From positions 62,001-126,000 of the forward strand of contig MFYT01000008.1 of NCBI GenBank assembly GCA_001789205.1: DNA of 64,000 nucleotides, read 5' to 3'. Origin of the DNA: Candidatus Raymondbacteria bacterium RIFOXYA2_FULL_49_16 (GTDB lineage Bacteria > Fibrobacterota > OXYB2-FULL-49-7 > XYB2-FULL-49-35). This document shows, one piece after another, positions 34,521 to 44,047 of this stretch. Every line of letters starts with the position of its first letter. Position 1 is the stretch's first letter. Under the pieces are notes generated by a model. It did no database searches. It was not told the origin of the DNA and saw only the letters and a program-made list of their open reading frames with translations. The position numbers and the translations under genes were made by a program.

Positions 34521-36506
34521 ATGAAACGTCATTCTCTAAAGATTATTTTCATACTTCTCATGTTTCATTCCGGATATTCGGAATTATTTGAGAGAATTGG
34601 TTCTACCTATATAATAACCCGTGAACACATACGTGAAATGCATGCGATAAATTTATATGATATTCTCGAAAATGTTCCGGGTTTAATGGTTGAACGGAAT
34701 GGATTTGCAAGCACTTTAGCTGATCTTAAAACACTCACGACTCAAACCTACCGCGAAGAAGCCCAGGTTATCCTTGAAATCGATGGAGCCTCGGTTTCAA
34801 TGCCCAATGCAGATAGAGTATATTTGAACAACATATCCATCAACGATATAGAACGGATTGAAGTACATAGTGGCGGAAGTGGACTGTTTGGCGGAAAGAT
34901 CTGTGTTAAGATATTTACAGCAAATTCATTCATATCTGATCCTCAGTCTCATTTTTATTATGAAACAGGGCCATTTGATCTAAACGTACTTCATTTCAAT
35001 TTTCAACGCAGGATAGGTGCGCAGACTGGAATGTATCTATCAATGGAAAAAAGTTATATGCTGGAAGGCCTTGGGATGGTTCATAACCAGGGCGCTCCCT
35101 ACCAGTACAGTCAGCCTGGTCAGATTGTTGATATCTACAGAGCGTTTCTCGGTCGTCCTGATTCGTTATATGTGTCAGATGGATATGCATTTGAGAGTTT
35201 TAACAGAAATTGGACAATCAAGTTGCATACAATAGCATTACCCGGTGTTAGCGTGGGCGTTGGATATCAGTATTCACGTGATTATCAAGATGATTATCGG
35301 GACAATCTTCTCCAGAATGGAGCGTATTTGAACTTTGGATCATGGCACGCCTCGGACAAGTTACGTCTTGATGTCCAGAGTCATTCAATCGGTGATTTTA
35401 CTTTTTCGGGACAAGGATTCTCCGAGATATCACGGATTACTCTTGTCAAAGATCCTTATAACGAGAATGAAATGGATACTTCCTCTGGGCGGCAGGGGAT
35501 CAATGCCTATGGGGGGTATCTTCTCATTAACTACAATCAGGATATTATCAAGGGATCAATGAAGTACGAATCCCGAATGAACGAGTTCTATAATTGTGAG
35601 AATGCTCCGCGTGTGCATAATGATGCTCTCGAGATGACCGCTTCTCTCACTCCTAGTGTTGGGAAAATCCCCGGCGTTATTAACATGAAAAATACGGTAC
35701 GCCGTGACAGTAGATACGCTTCGGCTACTCTGATAAATAATAGGGTGCTTTTTTCCCCATCTCTGGACATGCGCCTATATCTCCCAAAAGGTTTTACTTT
35801 CGATGCAGACTATGGATGCGACAGGAGATACCTTTATTTTAGTTCAATGTATTTTACCAATCCGAAGATTCGCCATTTGCCGCAACAACCAGTTACATTC
35901 GCTTCGACAAAGGCATACACGTTATCGTGTGGTCTTGGGTATCGGACAGGTCGAATAGACGTATTATACAGGATATCTGATGTGTTTACAAAGTCTCCGG
36001 CTATCCTGCAACCATTCTCCGATGATAGTCTTGGACCAGCTTGGTTTTTTTCATCGCATTCCTTATCATTTATTTCACAGATCGGGCATACGGTAACTCT
36101 CGGATATTCGGGGAATACCTTTTCTGATCAGGCTTCCTTAGTTTTCGTACAGGAAAACCTGTCATATTTTAAATATGGCCTTAAATCAAATAATTCGTTC
36201 TATTTCAGGAATGTTTTCAGGGCGTCAAAGGTATTTTCTGAAGGCAAGATGCGTGGCCGTTTGGGCCTTTATACAATCGGGAGACCTGATATTTATTGTA
36301 TTGATTTTTATAATGAGAATAACAATAATTTATCTAAGCGGGGACGTTTCCTGTCATTCAATTTGGAATTGGAGTTTCGTATAAAGATGTTCACCTTCTT
36401 CAGCCGATTGGAAAATATAAGCAACCAGGTCATCTCGTATCAACCGGGTTATTATTTGCCTGGCCCGCTTATCCGATGGGGCTTTGATTGGAGCTTCGGT
36501 AATTGA
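34521..36506 (+). CDS. TonB-dependent receptor-like outer-membrane protein
   Basis: 661 residues. Signal peptide (IIFILLMFHSGYS), then a plug domain (about 30-140) with ITREHIREMHAINLYDILEN, VPGLMVERNG and the closing INDIERIEVHSGGSGLFGG, then a long barrel of alternating strands ending WGFDWSFGN. It lacks the usual carboxypeptidase-like leader and no TonB box is evident. The barrel is small for a siderophore receptor, closer to BtuB size. The ATG at 34521 is preferred to a GTG at 34509. It overlaps the amidase start by 4 bases. Ligand unknown. Confidence 0.78.
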   Translation: MKRHSLKIIFILLMFHSGYSELFERIGSTYIITREHIREMHAINLYDILENVPGLMVERNGFASTLADLKTLTTQTYREEAQVILEIDGASVSMPNADRVYLNNISINDIERIEVHSGGSGLFGGKICVKIFTANSFISDPQSHFYYETGPFDLNVLHFNFQRRIGAQTGMYLSMEKSYMLEGLGMVHNQGAPYQYSQPGQIVDIYRAFLGRPDSLYVSDGYAFESFNRNWTIKLHTIALPGVSVGVGYQYSRDYQDDYRDNLLQNGAYLNFGSWHASDKLRLDVQSHSIGDFTFSGQGFSEISRITLVKDPYNENEMDTSSGRQGINAYGGYLLINYNQDIIKGSMKYESRMNEFYNCENAPRVHNDALEMTASLTPSVGKIPGVINMKNTVRRDSRYASATLINNRVLFSPSLDMRLYLPKGFTFDADYGCDRRYLYFSSMYFTNPKIRHLPQQPVTFASTKAYTLSCGLGYRTGRIDVLYRISDVFTKSPAILQPFSDDSLGPAWFFSSHSLSFISQIGHTVTLGYSGNTFSDQASLVFVQENLSYFKYGLKSNNSFYFRNVFRASKVFSEGKMRGRLGLYTIGRPDIYCIDFYNENNNNLSKRGRFLSFNLELEFRIKMFTFFSRLENISNQVISYQPGYYLPGPLIRWGFDWSFGN

Positions 36507-38506
36507 GACGCTTTGCATGCCGCGCTTTTTGCGTTTTATTGGCTGTGTGGGGAATTTTGTATTGCCTATCCTGCACGGCAACGCACGATAACGCATGGTA
36601 CCAACCGATAGCGTTTCCTCCTTTTCCGGATACAATTTCCACATATTTGAAAGAATTGTCTGTTGTCATTGATCCCGGACACGGAGGAGCGTTCACCGGC
36701 GCAGTTGGAAGATCCGGTCTCAAAGAGAAAGATATTAACCTGAAAGTAGCGCAATTGTTAAAGGTAAAACTCGATAGGGTAGGGGCAAAGACCTATCTTA
36801 CACGTGATAAAGATATCGATTTTCTTCCGCAGCCAGGTATGCATCCACGCGAAGACCTGTTGCGTAGAACCATAATGTGCGATTCCCTGGATCCGGATTT
36901 GTTCATTTCCATCCACCATAATGCTGACGAGAAAGGTGATAGGCAGCTCAATATCGCGAAGATATTCTACAAGCTTGATGATACTGGCCCATCTTTCGAC
37001 GCTGCGCTTTCGCTGACGCACAGCTTTTCAAAATATCTCGGACTTGGTACCGGGCGCCTCATGGAAGGCAATTATTTTGTTCTTCGGAACGTCCACACTG
37101 CCGCAGTGCTTGGTGAACCAAGCTATTTATCCAATCCGGAAATGGAGCGTCTGCTCAATACAGAAGAGGCTCTCGATCTTGAAGCAGAGGCGTATTTCAG
37201 GGGAATTGTTGAATGGAGCATTAAAGACATTCCCCGGATAATGAGCTTAACTTATGATTCTGTCCGGTCATTGGCAATCGCAACTATACAAAGCAGAATT
37301 CCAATTGACACCGTTTTGACCTTCCTGACCCTCGATGGCAGCGTGCTGGCTGGTCGGCTAAATCAAGCCATGTTTACCGCATCTATTCCTTTCCCTCTGA
37401 AAAATGGCATGCACTGCATTGAATTTGTGGCCGCAAATAGCAATGGCAATGTTTCTACCAGGTCCATAAAAAGATTTATTATTGACCGTAGTCCTGCATC
37501 GATACAACTCTTTTGCCGACAGCCAAATGGTCATGAGGGGGCGCTCGCGGTGATACGTGTATCAGTTACGGACTCATTCGGTCTGCCAGTCCGTGACAGC
37601 ACACTCATTCAGGCAAGTTCAGGGACAAGCGCATCAACCTCAGATGGTACCGCAACATTGTATCTGCCTTATGGTAAAAAAAACCAGATTAAAATCAGCT
37701 GTGGGAAGCTGTACAATTCAATTGAAATTGGGGTCGATGATTCCCTTGATCGTCCTTTTCAGGGGTTCGTTTATAGTAACACTAGGAATCCTCAAAATGT
37801 TACTATTGCGATCGGAGAGTCGCTTTGTACCAGTGATGAAAATAGTTTTTTTGCTATTAGTTCGCATGATTCTGTCTTATATGCACTTGTTCACGCAGAT
37901 GGATATATGGATACTACTTCTATCTTGCGCAAAGATATCATCAATCATTTATCGCTTCATCCGTATGAAAACGGTGTGCTCCATGGCAAAAGAATCGTAA
38001 TCGATCCTGAATTTGGAGGAGTGGAACCCGGAGGTTTGACACGCACTGGAATACGGGCGTCTGATATTACCCGGGAAATAGCGAACAGGCTCAAGGTCCT
38101 GCTTAAACAGGCAGGAGCGGAGCCTGTGCTAACTCGCAGTGGTGACCATTCGATATACGTCCAAGAACGCATCCGAAAGGCAGAACAGCCGCCCGCAGAC
38201 TTATATATTCAGGTGAAAGCGGATAGTGTTGTTAATAAGCCCTATATTGGATATTATCCCAATAGCAGATTCGGTGGACTTGCTGCCGATTGCATTTCTG
38301 AGTCCATGGATACGGGAAGCCCATGCCGTATTGATAAAATTGTCAATTACGTCCTCCAACAAACGCAATGCACAGCGCTGAGTGTTTCCTTAATCCCGCT
38401 TAATTCGAATGAACCATTAAACCAGAAAACAATATCGACCGCTGCTGAATCGATCTATCGTGGAATAATCTGCTTCTATAAAAGACTTCAGGAACATGGA
38501 AAGTAA
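36503..38506 (+). CDS. N-acetylmuramoyl-L-alanine amidase with a second, degenerate amidase domain
   Basis: 667 residues. A TTG start with GGAG 9 bases upstream opens into a signal sequence ending LSC, so it is probably a lipoprotein (C24). Residues 52-240 form an Amidase_3 domain with all ligands: H60 in DPGHGG, E75, H138 in ISIHHNAD and E205 in GEPSYLSN. Residues 330-480 look like Ig/carboxypeptidase-regulatory strands. Residues 495-660 form a second Amidase_3 copy in which DPGHGG is DPEFGG (F504), the Glu is A519 and HH is QV (570-571), so it cannot bind zinc. It probably cleaves septal or cell-wall murein; the dead copy may bind substrate or self-regulate. Confidence 0.88.
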   Translation: MRRFACRAFCVLLAVWGILYCLSCTATHDNAWYQPIAFPPFPDTISTYLKELSVVIDPGHGGAFTGAVGRSGLKEKDINLKVAQLLKVKLDRVGAKTYLTRDKDIDFLPQPGMHPREDLLRRTIMCDSLDPDLFISIHHNADEKGDRQLNIAKIFYKLDDTGPSFDAALSLTHSFSKYLGLGTGRLMEGNYFVLRNVHTAAVLGEPSYLSNPEMERLLNTEEALDLEAEAYFRGIVEWSIKDIPRIMSLTYDSVRSLAIATIQSRIPIDTVLTFLTLDGSVLAGRLNQAMFTASIPFPLKNGMHCIEFVAANSNGNVSTRSIKRFIIDRSPASIQLFCRQPNGHEGALAVIRVSVTDSFGLPVRDSTLIQASSGTSASTSDGTATLYLPYGKKNQIKISCGKLYNSIEIGVDDSLDRPFQGFVYSNTRNPQNVTIAIGESLCTSDENSFFAISSHDSVLYALVHADGYMDTTSILRKDIINHLSLHPYENGVLHGKRIVIDPEFGGVEPGGLTRTGIRASDITREIANRLKVLLKQAGAEPVLTRSGDHSIYVQERIRKAEQPPADLYIQVKADSVVNKPYIGYYPNSRFGGLAADCISESMDTGSPCRIDKIVNYVLQQTQCTALSVSLIPLNSNEPLNQKTISTAAESIYRGIICFYKRLQEHGK

Positions 38507-38525
38507 TAAGGAGGAGAGAAACGTA

Positions 38526-39962
38526 ATGTGTACGACAAAAGAGATTATAGGTAAATTTACACTATTTGAGGAGAAAATGAGGTCTGAGAAACTTCCGCAA
38601 CTGGTTTTAGATACATTCAAATATTATTATCTAAAACTAGCAAAAGGGGAGACGGGATATATTTATTCCAAAGACATTCTGCCGTTGGTACCTTCTGACG
38701 TGCCTTCAGCTGATCAGGAACTTCAGACATATGATAAAGAAGGGGCTTCAGTACTGGGAAAAACTGCCGTAATAAAACTGAATGGGGGCCTGGGTACTTC
38801 TATGGGGTTGGATAAGGCTAAATCTTTAATTGTTGTTAAAGATGGCTTTTCTTTTTTAGATATATCTATTAAAAAAACATTCTTTTTGAGGGAAAAATAT
38901 GGGGTTGAGATTCCTATTATCCTCATGAACAGCTTTAATACGGATACAGATACTATCGAACACCTGAAAAAATATCCTGGGATCCAGATTCATGACATTC
39001 CTGTAAGGTTCCTTCAGCACAAATATCCAAAAGTCTTACAGGAAACCCTAGAACCCGCCCGATATCCTGAGAACCCCAGATTAGAGTGGAACCCACCAGG
39101 TCATGGAGATATATATAGCGCTTTGGTTACCTCTGGCATACTAGAACGTCTGCTTCGCAGAGGATTCCAGTATGCGATGCTATCAAACGCTGATAATTTA
39201 GGGGCTGTTTTAGATACTTGCATTCTCGGATATTTTGCCAAAAAAAATGTTTCTTTTATGATGGAGGTGGCAGACCGGACTGAAATGGATAAAAAAGGCG
39301 GATTTCCGGTAAAAACAAAATCAGGAAAGCTTATTTTATGGGAAACAGCGCAATGTCCTTCTGACGAAATTGATATGTATATTGATACAAATACGCATCA
39401 CTATTTTAACGCCAATAATCTCTGGATAAACCTGAAAAAACTCAATGACATATTAAAAAAGAAAGGGAATATTTTAGGACTACCCCTGATAAGAAATACC
39501 AAAACAGTGAACCCGAAAGATAAAACCACAGCAAAAGTGTTTCAAATAGAAACGGCAATGGGTGCGGCAATAGCAGTGTTTGAAGATTCAGCCACCGTGA
39601 AAGTGTCCAGAAAGCGGTTTGTTCCAGTAAAAAAATGTGATGAGTTACTTATTCTTTTATCAGACTATTTTAAATTAACCAATGAATTTGATATTATAAA
39701 AAACCCTGAAAGAAGTCATGAGACAATTATGGCTCAATTGGATGAAAAGTATTTTGGCCAAATAGAAGATTTTTTAAAACGATTTGAAAACGGAGTGCCT
39801 TCATTGGTCCAATGTGAAAAACTGAAAATATCTGGAGATGTAAGATTCGGGCGAAATATTTGTATTCGAGGCAAGGTGGAAATAATCAATCAAGGGGAAA
39901 CTCCATATTACATAAAAAACAATACGATCATAGATAAAAATATAACAATAAATGACGCATAA
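38526..39962 (+). CDS. UTP-glucose-1-phosphate uridylyltransferase, eukaryote-type UDPGP family
   Basis: Makes UDP-sugars from UTP and sugar-1-phosphate. 478 residues, belonging to the eukaryote-like UDPGP family rather than the bacterial GalU family of about 300 residues. The nucleotide loop KLNGGLGTSMGLDKAKSL, PPGHGDIYSAL, SNADNLGA and the VADRTEMDKKGG segment are intact. AAGGAGG lies 11 bases before the ATG at 38526, which decides this start over an ATG at 38496. It is the last gene of the trpS operon and is followed by a hairpin terminator at 40006. Whether the sugar is glucose or an N-acetylhexosamine cannot be told by eye. Confidence 0.9.
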   Translation: MCTTKEIIGKFTLFEEKMRSEKLPQLVLDTFKYYYLKLAKGETGYIYSKDILPLVPSDVPSADQELQTYDKEGASVLGKTAVIKLNGGLGTSMGLDKAKSLIVVKDGFSFLDISIKKTFFLREKYGVEIPIILMNSFNTDTDTIEHLKKYPGIQIHDIPVRFLQHKYPKVLQETLEPARYPENPRLEWNPPGHGDIYSALVTSGILERLLRRGFQYAMLSNADNLGAVLDTCILGYFAKKNVSFMMEVADRTEMDKKGGFPVKTKSGKLILWETAQCPSDEIDMYIDTNTHHYFNANNLWINLKKLNDILKKKGNILGLPLIRNTKTVNPKDKTTAKVFQIETAMGAAIAVFEDSATVKVSRKRFVPVKKCDELLILLSDYFKLTNEFDIIKNPERSHETIMAQLDEKYFGQIEDFLKRFENGVPSLVQCEKLKISGDVRFGRNICIRGKVEIINQGETPYYIKNNTIIDKNITINDA

Positions 39963-40005
39963 TATATATTATGTAAACATCACTATGGTTGAATCTTCAT
40001 TTAAC

Positions 40006-40046
40006 AAAAAAGGGATCTGCAGCATTTAATGCAGTATCCCTTTTTT
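40006..40046 (+). terminator. Bidirectional hairpin terminator
   Basis: AAAAAAGGGAT / ATCCCTTTTTT arms enclose an inner CTGCA / TGCAG stem and an 8-base loop. It ends the UDPGP transcript (+) and, 1 base after the discriminator base, also the tRNA-Glu transcript (-). Confidence 0.88.
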
Positions 40047-40047
40047 A

Positions 40048-40119
40048 TAGTCCCAAGGGGAATCGAACCCCTATTTTAGCCTTGAGAGGGCCATGTCCTA
40101 ACCGTTAGACGATGGGACC
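40048..40119 (-). tRNA. tRNA-Glu (anticodon CTC)
   Basis: 72-base cloverleaf on the minus strand. Acceptor GGTCCCA/TGGGACT (one G-U pair), D-stem GTCT/GGAC, anticodon stem TGGCC/GGCTA with loop CTCTCAA, anticodon CTC reading GAG. T-stem AGGGG/CCCCT with T-loop TTCGATT. Discriminator A, CCA not encoded. The HD-GYP gene ends 44 bases upstream on the same strand. Confidence 0.95.
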
Positions 40120-40163
40120 AAGACTTCTCAAAATAATAAATTTATTACGGTCAAAACACTAAT

Positions 40164-41468
40164 TTAATCTTTAAATCTGCTAAGAATTTCGATAAATTGT
40201 TTTTCTGAGGAAATAAAGGCATCAATAATATCAGGGTCAAAATGTTTTCCTGCTTCATTTAAAATGAGTTCTTTGGCCATTTCGTGAGACATGGCGTCTT
40301 TCCGGTAGCATCTTTTCGATGTAAGGGCGTCATAAACGTCCGCAAGGGCAACAATACGGGCAGAAAGAGGTATCTCCTCCCCGCTCAATGCCTTATGCCC
40401 ATCAATACCAAGTGTCGGCAATCGTTCTGGTGAATAGTTTGGATATCCAGTTCCATCCCATTTCTGATGATGATTATACGCAATTTCTTTACCTAGGGTC
40501 AGAAATGATTGAAAGGAAAGCTGCCTTTCAATATCTTTTAAAGTATCACCACCATAGATTGTATGAAATTTCATAATCTCAAATTCTTCGTTTGTGAGTT
40601 TCCCCGGCTTTTTTAATATTTTGTCTTCGATTCCGACTTTTCCGATATCGTGCAATGGAGCAGAAATGAAAATTTCGTCTACATATAAGTCGGTTATATA
40701 ACCTTTGTATTTAGGATGATGGGTCAGTATTCGTGCGATAATCTTAGAATAATGCGCCATGCGGAGTACATGGTTACCTGTTTCGGGATCCCGATATTCG
40801 GTTATTTTTGAAAGCCCTAGTATGGAAACCCTCTGAATTTCATCTCTTTCTTTTGTTCTTTTCGATATCTCCTGCTGTAATGTTTCATTATAGTTGGTAA
40901 GAATTTCTTCAAATTTCTTTTTCTCTGTTATGTCAATAAGTGTTCCTTGAATTCTTGTGCCAGTGGTTGCGTCTATAAATTTACACGACATGCGCCCCCA
41001 CCAGAACTCGCCCTGCTCATTACGAAATTTTATTTCAAGGCTGTTAATCGTCTTCTTTTTTTTGACCATTTGAATGAATTCCGGGCGTTGGTATTCGTGT
41101 CCCCAATACCTTTCAGGCAAGAATTCATCGCAGAGCAGTAATTCGACCGTTGTCCCAAATAGATCGGCCATGGCTTGGTTAACATACAGCATGCTTCCCA
41201 TACTAAATTTGGGTGTTCCAATGAATATGCCCGTAAGGGAACTATCCAAAATAGATTTTTCCGTAAGATCATCTTTTGATGAGGTTATCAGGAATATTGC
41301 CAGGTATGTTACCCCGGCTACGCCGCCGGCAACAACGATAGAGAGTATTATGAGATGAATTGGTGTAAAAAGGTTAAACAGGTCAAGAAATATCGAGAAT
41401 AACAGCAATAACAAGAACGCCGCAACTGCAGCGATTGACGTTATTTTAATTATTAATCGATGAGCCAT
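40164..41468 (-). CDS. Membrane PAS-HD-GYP c-di-GMP phosphodiesterase
   Basis: 434 residues. Two membrane helices (about 9-30 and 35-62), a PAS domain (about 70-195, closing RIQGTLIDITEKKKFEEIL), a coiled linker, then an HD-GYP domain (about 215-425). The metal-binding HD is in APLHDIGKVGI, with HTIYGGDTL and the diagnostic HHQKWDGTGYP. All key residues are present, so it should hydrolyse c-di-GMP to GMP. The PAS domain is cytoplasmic and its signal unknown. c-di-GMP targets in the window could include the MshEN domains at 11252 (inference). Confidence 0.93.
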   Translation of the reverse strand: MAHRLIIKITSIAAVAAFLLLLLFSIFLDLFNLFTPIHLIILSIVVAGGVAGVTYLAIFLITSSKDDLTEKSILDSSLTGIFIGTPKFSMGSMLYVNQAMADLFGTTVELLLCDEFLPERYWGHEYQRPEFIQMVKKKKTINSLEIKFRNEQGEFWWGRMSCKFIDATTGTRIQGTLIDITEKKKFEEILTNYNETLQQEISKRTKERDEIQRVSILGLSKITEYRDPETGNHVLRMAHYSKIIARILTHHPKYKGYITDLYVDEIFISAPLHDIGKVGIEDKILKKPGKLTNEEFEIMKFHTIYGGDTLKDIERQLSFQSFLTLGKEIAYNHHQKWDGTGYPNYSPERLPTLGIDGHKALSGEEIPLSARIVALADVYDALTSKRCYRKDAMSHEMAKELILNEAGKHFDPDIIDAFISSEKQFIEILSRFKD

Positions 41469-41535
41469 AGCCTTCTTACCATAAAATACATTAATTTACC
41501 CATAATTGCCGACAAGTTTTCCATTGCATTGGTCA

Positions 41536-41952
41536 TCACTGCCTATCAAGAAAATCGTTGACGGAACCTGTTGTATTGAGATCAATGATCAAGTTCAAAA
41601 TATCGTCAGCTGAAACTGGCAGGATTCTGCAACTTTTTCCGGACGCATTTGGCGTTTCACATTTAATTTTCAATGTTTTTCTTTTAAGGACTAGAGGCGA
41701 AAATATCTCTATTCCTTTTATCTTTTTTTCCCCATGCAGCTTTTCAAGAATAGAGAAAAGATCTAGGAAAAGGCCGCCTTTTCCTTTCTTGTGATCAGCA
41801 TGTGTGCTAGAAATATGGATTGTTCGGGAGTTATGATGCAACAAAAGGGCATGGCATTCCGGACAGTTGAGAAGAATAGTAGTGAACTTTTTGTGCAGTT
41901 GAATATTGTTTTTCTGTGAGCAAGCTGGACAGGCGAAGGTAAGGAGCATCAT
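41536..41952 (-). CDS. Zinc-ribbon protein of unknown function
   Basis: 138 residues. An N-terminal zinc ribbon (FACPACSQK ... LLNCPECHAL, two CxxC knuckles about 20 residues apart) is followed by a basic segment and a C-terminal domain of about 70 residues with alternating strands and helix. I do not recognise the family. Its start overlaps the end of the FmdB-type gene by 1 base (TAATG arrangement), so the two are co-translated, pairing two zinc-ribbon proteins. Confidence 0.65.
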   Translation of the reverse strand: MMLLTFACPACSQKNNIQLHKKFTTILLNCPECHALLLHHNSRTIHISSTHADHKKGKGGLFLDLFSILEKLHGEKKIKGIEIFSPLVLKRKTLKIKCETPNASGKSCRILPVSADDILNLIIDLNTTGSVNDFLDRQ

Positions 41953-42212
41953 TATTTTATTTTTTCAGATGGAGACGCAGGAATGCTTTCTTTCTTTGCC
42001 GGCTCGGCGTTCTTATGCTCCCCTTTTTTCTTATAATCATTAATATAAAACCCGCTACCTTTGAAAATAAGCCCAGCCCCACCGCCGACAGAACGCGTTA
42101 CCGTACCGGTACATCCCTTAAAAATGCATGTTTTCAAAGGTTCCTCTGAAATTTTTTGCCAAACTTCAAATGTTTTTCGACAGGTATTGCATGAATATTC
42201 ATATGTAGGCAT
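41952..42212 (-). CDS. FmdB family zinc-ribbon protein
   Basis: 86 residues. The N-terminus MPTYEYSCNTCRKTFEVWQK, the second knuckle CIFKGC and the central GGGAGLIFKGSGFYINDYKK are diagnostic of the FmdB/CxxC_CxxC_SSSS family of putative regulators. In this copy the second pair is CxxxxC rather than CxxC, a small departure. The C-terminal tail is Lys/Glu/Ala-rich and probably disordered. The molecular role of the family is not known. Divergent from the OmpA-type gene. Confidence 0.9.
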   Translation of the reverse strand: MPTYEYSCNTCRKTFEVWQKISEEPLKTCIFKGCTGTVTRSVGGGAGLIFKGSGFYINDYKKKGEHKNAEPAKKESIPASPSEKIK

Positions 42213-42311
42213 TTTTTCTCCTTGAATGAAGACAGTTAAAAAATATATTTATTAATCATAATAATATAATTTTTAACTTTATGTTTCACAAGGTCTTACG
42301 CCGAATTCAAA

Positions 42312-44042
42312 ATGAGGTTCTCTATGAATTCTAGACAATTTTGTCTTCCCGCAGGATTAATTCTTTTTAGCTTCTTTTTTAACGCAGGTTTGGCGCAGGA
42401 AATAAGCCCAGACCCATCCCTACTCGGCGATCCCCTGTATGCACGTGCTCAGAGGGCCAATGCATCCTTTAATTTTCAGCCTGATCGGAAATATGGCATG
42501 CTGGATGTGACAACCAATACCGAAGGAGGCCTTTTCTATATAGGAACCTCGTTTGTCGACCAGCTCCCAATCAAGGGTTTGAAGTTGCCTGCGGGTAAGC
42601 AAGACTATGTTATTATCGCGCCAAAACATGAAACGATAACTGGAACAATAGAAATAATTCCCAGCAGCCAGACCAACGCCATCAACGTTTTTTTACCTGT
42701 TAAAAAAGGAATAGTGACGATTAAGACAAATCCCTATGGGGCGGCAGTATATATCGGGTCAAGTTGTGTCGGAATTACTTCGGAAGGCGGGCTTGTGCTG
42801 AGTGATCTAAACGAGGGTAAATACCGAGTGCGAATAGAAAAAAATGGATTTCAGCAACAGGAAATCGGCATAGGTGTTGTTAACGGTGAAAAGATCGGCG
42901 CATCTGTTTTTCTCCGAGAATTGTTTGGCAGTGTTTTAGTATCATGCAACGCCGGGGAAAGCTTTGTGTACATCAATAAAATATACTGGGGCCGTGCGCC
43001 GATAACTGTGGGGAATCTGAGTCCTGGAAGGGCTGTTGTCAAGATTGAGAGCAATAATTACAAACCTTTTGAAAAGACCATTTTTATTAATCCGGGAAAA
43101 GTTACGATTGTTACGGAAAAGCTTACCAAAGACCGTTCGTTCAAGGACCAAGGACCCTATGGCGCTCTTAATGGGAACTGGGGTGATAAAGACGGTGATG
43201 GCATACCCAATGATGAAGATACGTGTCCTGAAGATCCAGAGGATGTGGACAACTTCAAGGATTCTGATGGGTGTCCTGATCCGGACAATGACCTGGATGG
43301 TATAAGTGATATTAATGAACCTGAGAACAAATATAGAGATATGCCTGAGGATTTTGACGGTTACAAAGATTCCGACGGTGTTCCTGACCCGGATAACGAT
43401 GGCGATTATATACCTGACAGCCAGGACCTATGCATCAACGTTCCTGAGGACCGTGACGGCTTCGAGGACTTGGACGGTTGCCCGGAGACCGACAATGATA
43501 GTGATGGCGTACCGGATTCCGTAGACATGCTTCCCAACGATCCTGAGGATATGGATGGATTTCAGGATAAGGATGGAGCTCCTGATTTCGACAACGATGC
43601 AGACGGGATTAAAGATTTCCTTGATCGTTGTCCGGGAGCGCAGGAAATTTTCAACAATTTTCAGGACGATGATGGCTGCCCGGATGAAAGGGTCAACAAA
43701 CCGACAGGCGGATTCTATAAACGCATCCTATATGTTCCCGATCAAGAGTTTTCTGATAACATTTTTGCTGAGCTTGATTCAGCTTATAATATTCTGCAGA
43801 TCTTTCCTGACCTTAAATTCGAGATTTCCGTTCACAGTGACAACAGGGGTAATAAAACCAGAAAGATGGAAGAAACACAGGAACGTGCCCAAGTTATCCA
43901 ACGATATTTCGACTACCGTTTGGTTGTAGACAAGTCTCGATACTCGGTGCTCGGACGCGGTGGCGCCGATCCACGTGCAAGCAATGTTTCAGAAGATGGC
44001 AGAGCTAAGAACACGCGCATTGATATCAAATGCGTGCGATAA
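42312..44042 (+). CDS. OmpA-family protein with PEGA and thrombospondin type-3 repeats
   Basis: 576 residues. Signal peptide ending GLAQ (29). Three PEGA-like beta domains follow, at about 62-125, 133-200 and 205-270. Residues 290-460 are about five TSP type-3 calcium-binding repeats rich in DxDxDG (for example DKDGDGIPNDEDTCPEDPED). The C-terminal OmpA domain (about 470-575) anchors to peptidoglycan, with GRGGADPRASNVSEDGRAKN the conserved end. There is no N-terminal barrel, so it is more likely periplasmic, spanning between murein and the outer membrane. An ATG at 42324 is an alternative start. Convergent with the HEAT-repeat gene, 5 bases apart. Confidence 0.9.
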   Translation: MRFSMNSRQFCLPAGLILFSFFFNAGLAQEISPDPSLLGDPLYARAQRANASFNFQPDRKYGMLDVTTNTEGGLFYIGTSFVDQLPIKGLKLPAGKQDYVIIAPKHETITGTIEIIPSSQTNAINVFLPVKKGIVTIKTNPYGAAVYIGSSCVGITSEGGLVLSDLNEGKYRVRIEKNGFQQQEIGIGVVNGEKIGASVFLRELFGSVLVSCNAGESFVYINKIYWGRAPITVGNLSPGRAVVKIESNNYKPFEKTIFINPGKVTIVTEKLTKDRSFKDQGPYGALNGNWGDKDGDGIPNDEDTCPEDPEDVDNFKDSDGCPDPDNDLDGISDINEPENKYRDMPEDFDGYKDSDGVPDPDNDGDYIPDSQDLCINVPEDRDGFEDLDGCPETDNDSDGVPDSVDMLPNDPEDMDGFQDKDGAPDFDNDADGIKDFLDRCPGAQEIFNNFQDDDGCPDERVNKPTGGFYKRILYVPDQEFSDNIFAELDSAYNILQIFPDLKFEISVHSDNRGNKTRKMEETQERAQVIQRYFDYRLVVDKSRYSVLGRGGADPRASNVSEDGRAKNTRIDIKCVR

Positions 44043-44047
44043 CGCCC

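Noticed and set aside
43183-43690. Aspartate-rich repeated DNA as a possible tandem repeat or CRISPR-like array
   Set aside because: The repetition is explained by protein-level TSP3 repeats of the OmpA-family gene; units are irregular at the DNA level.
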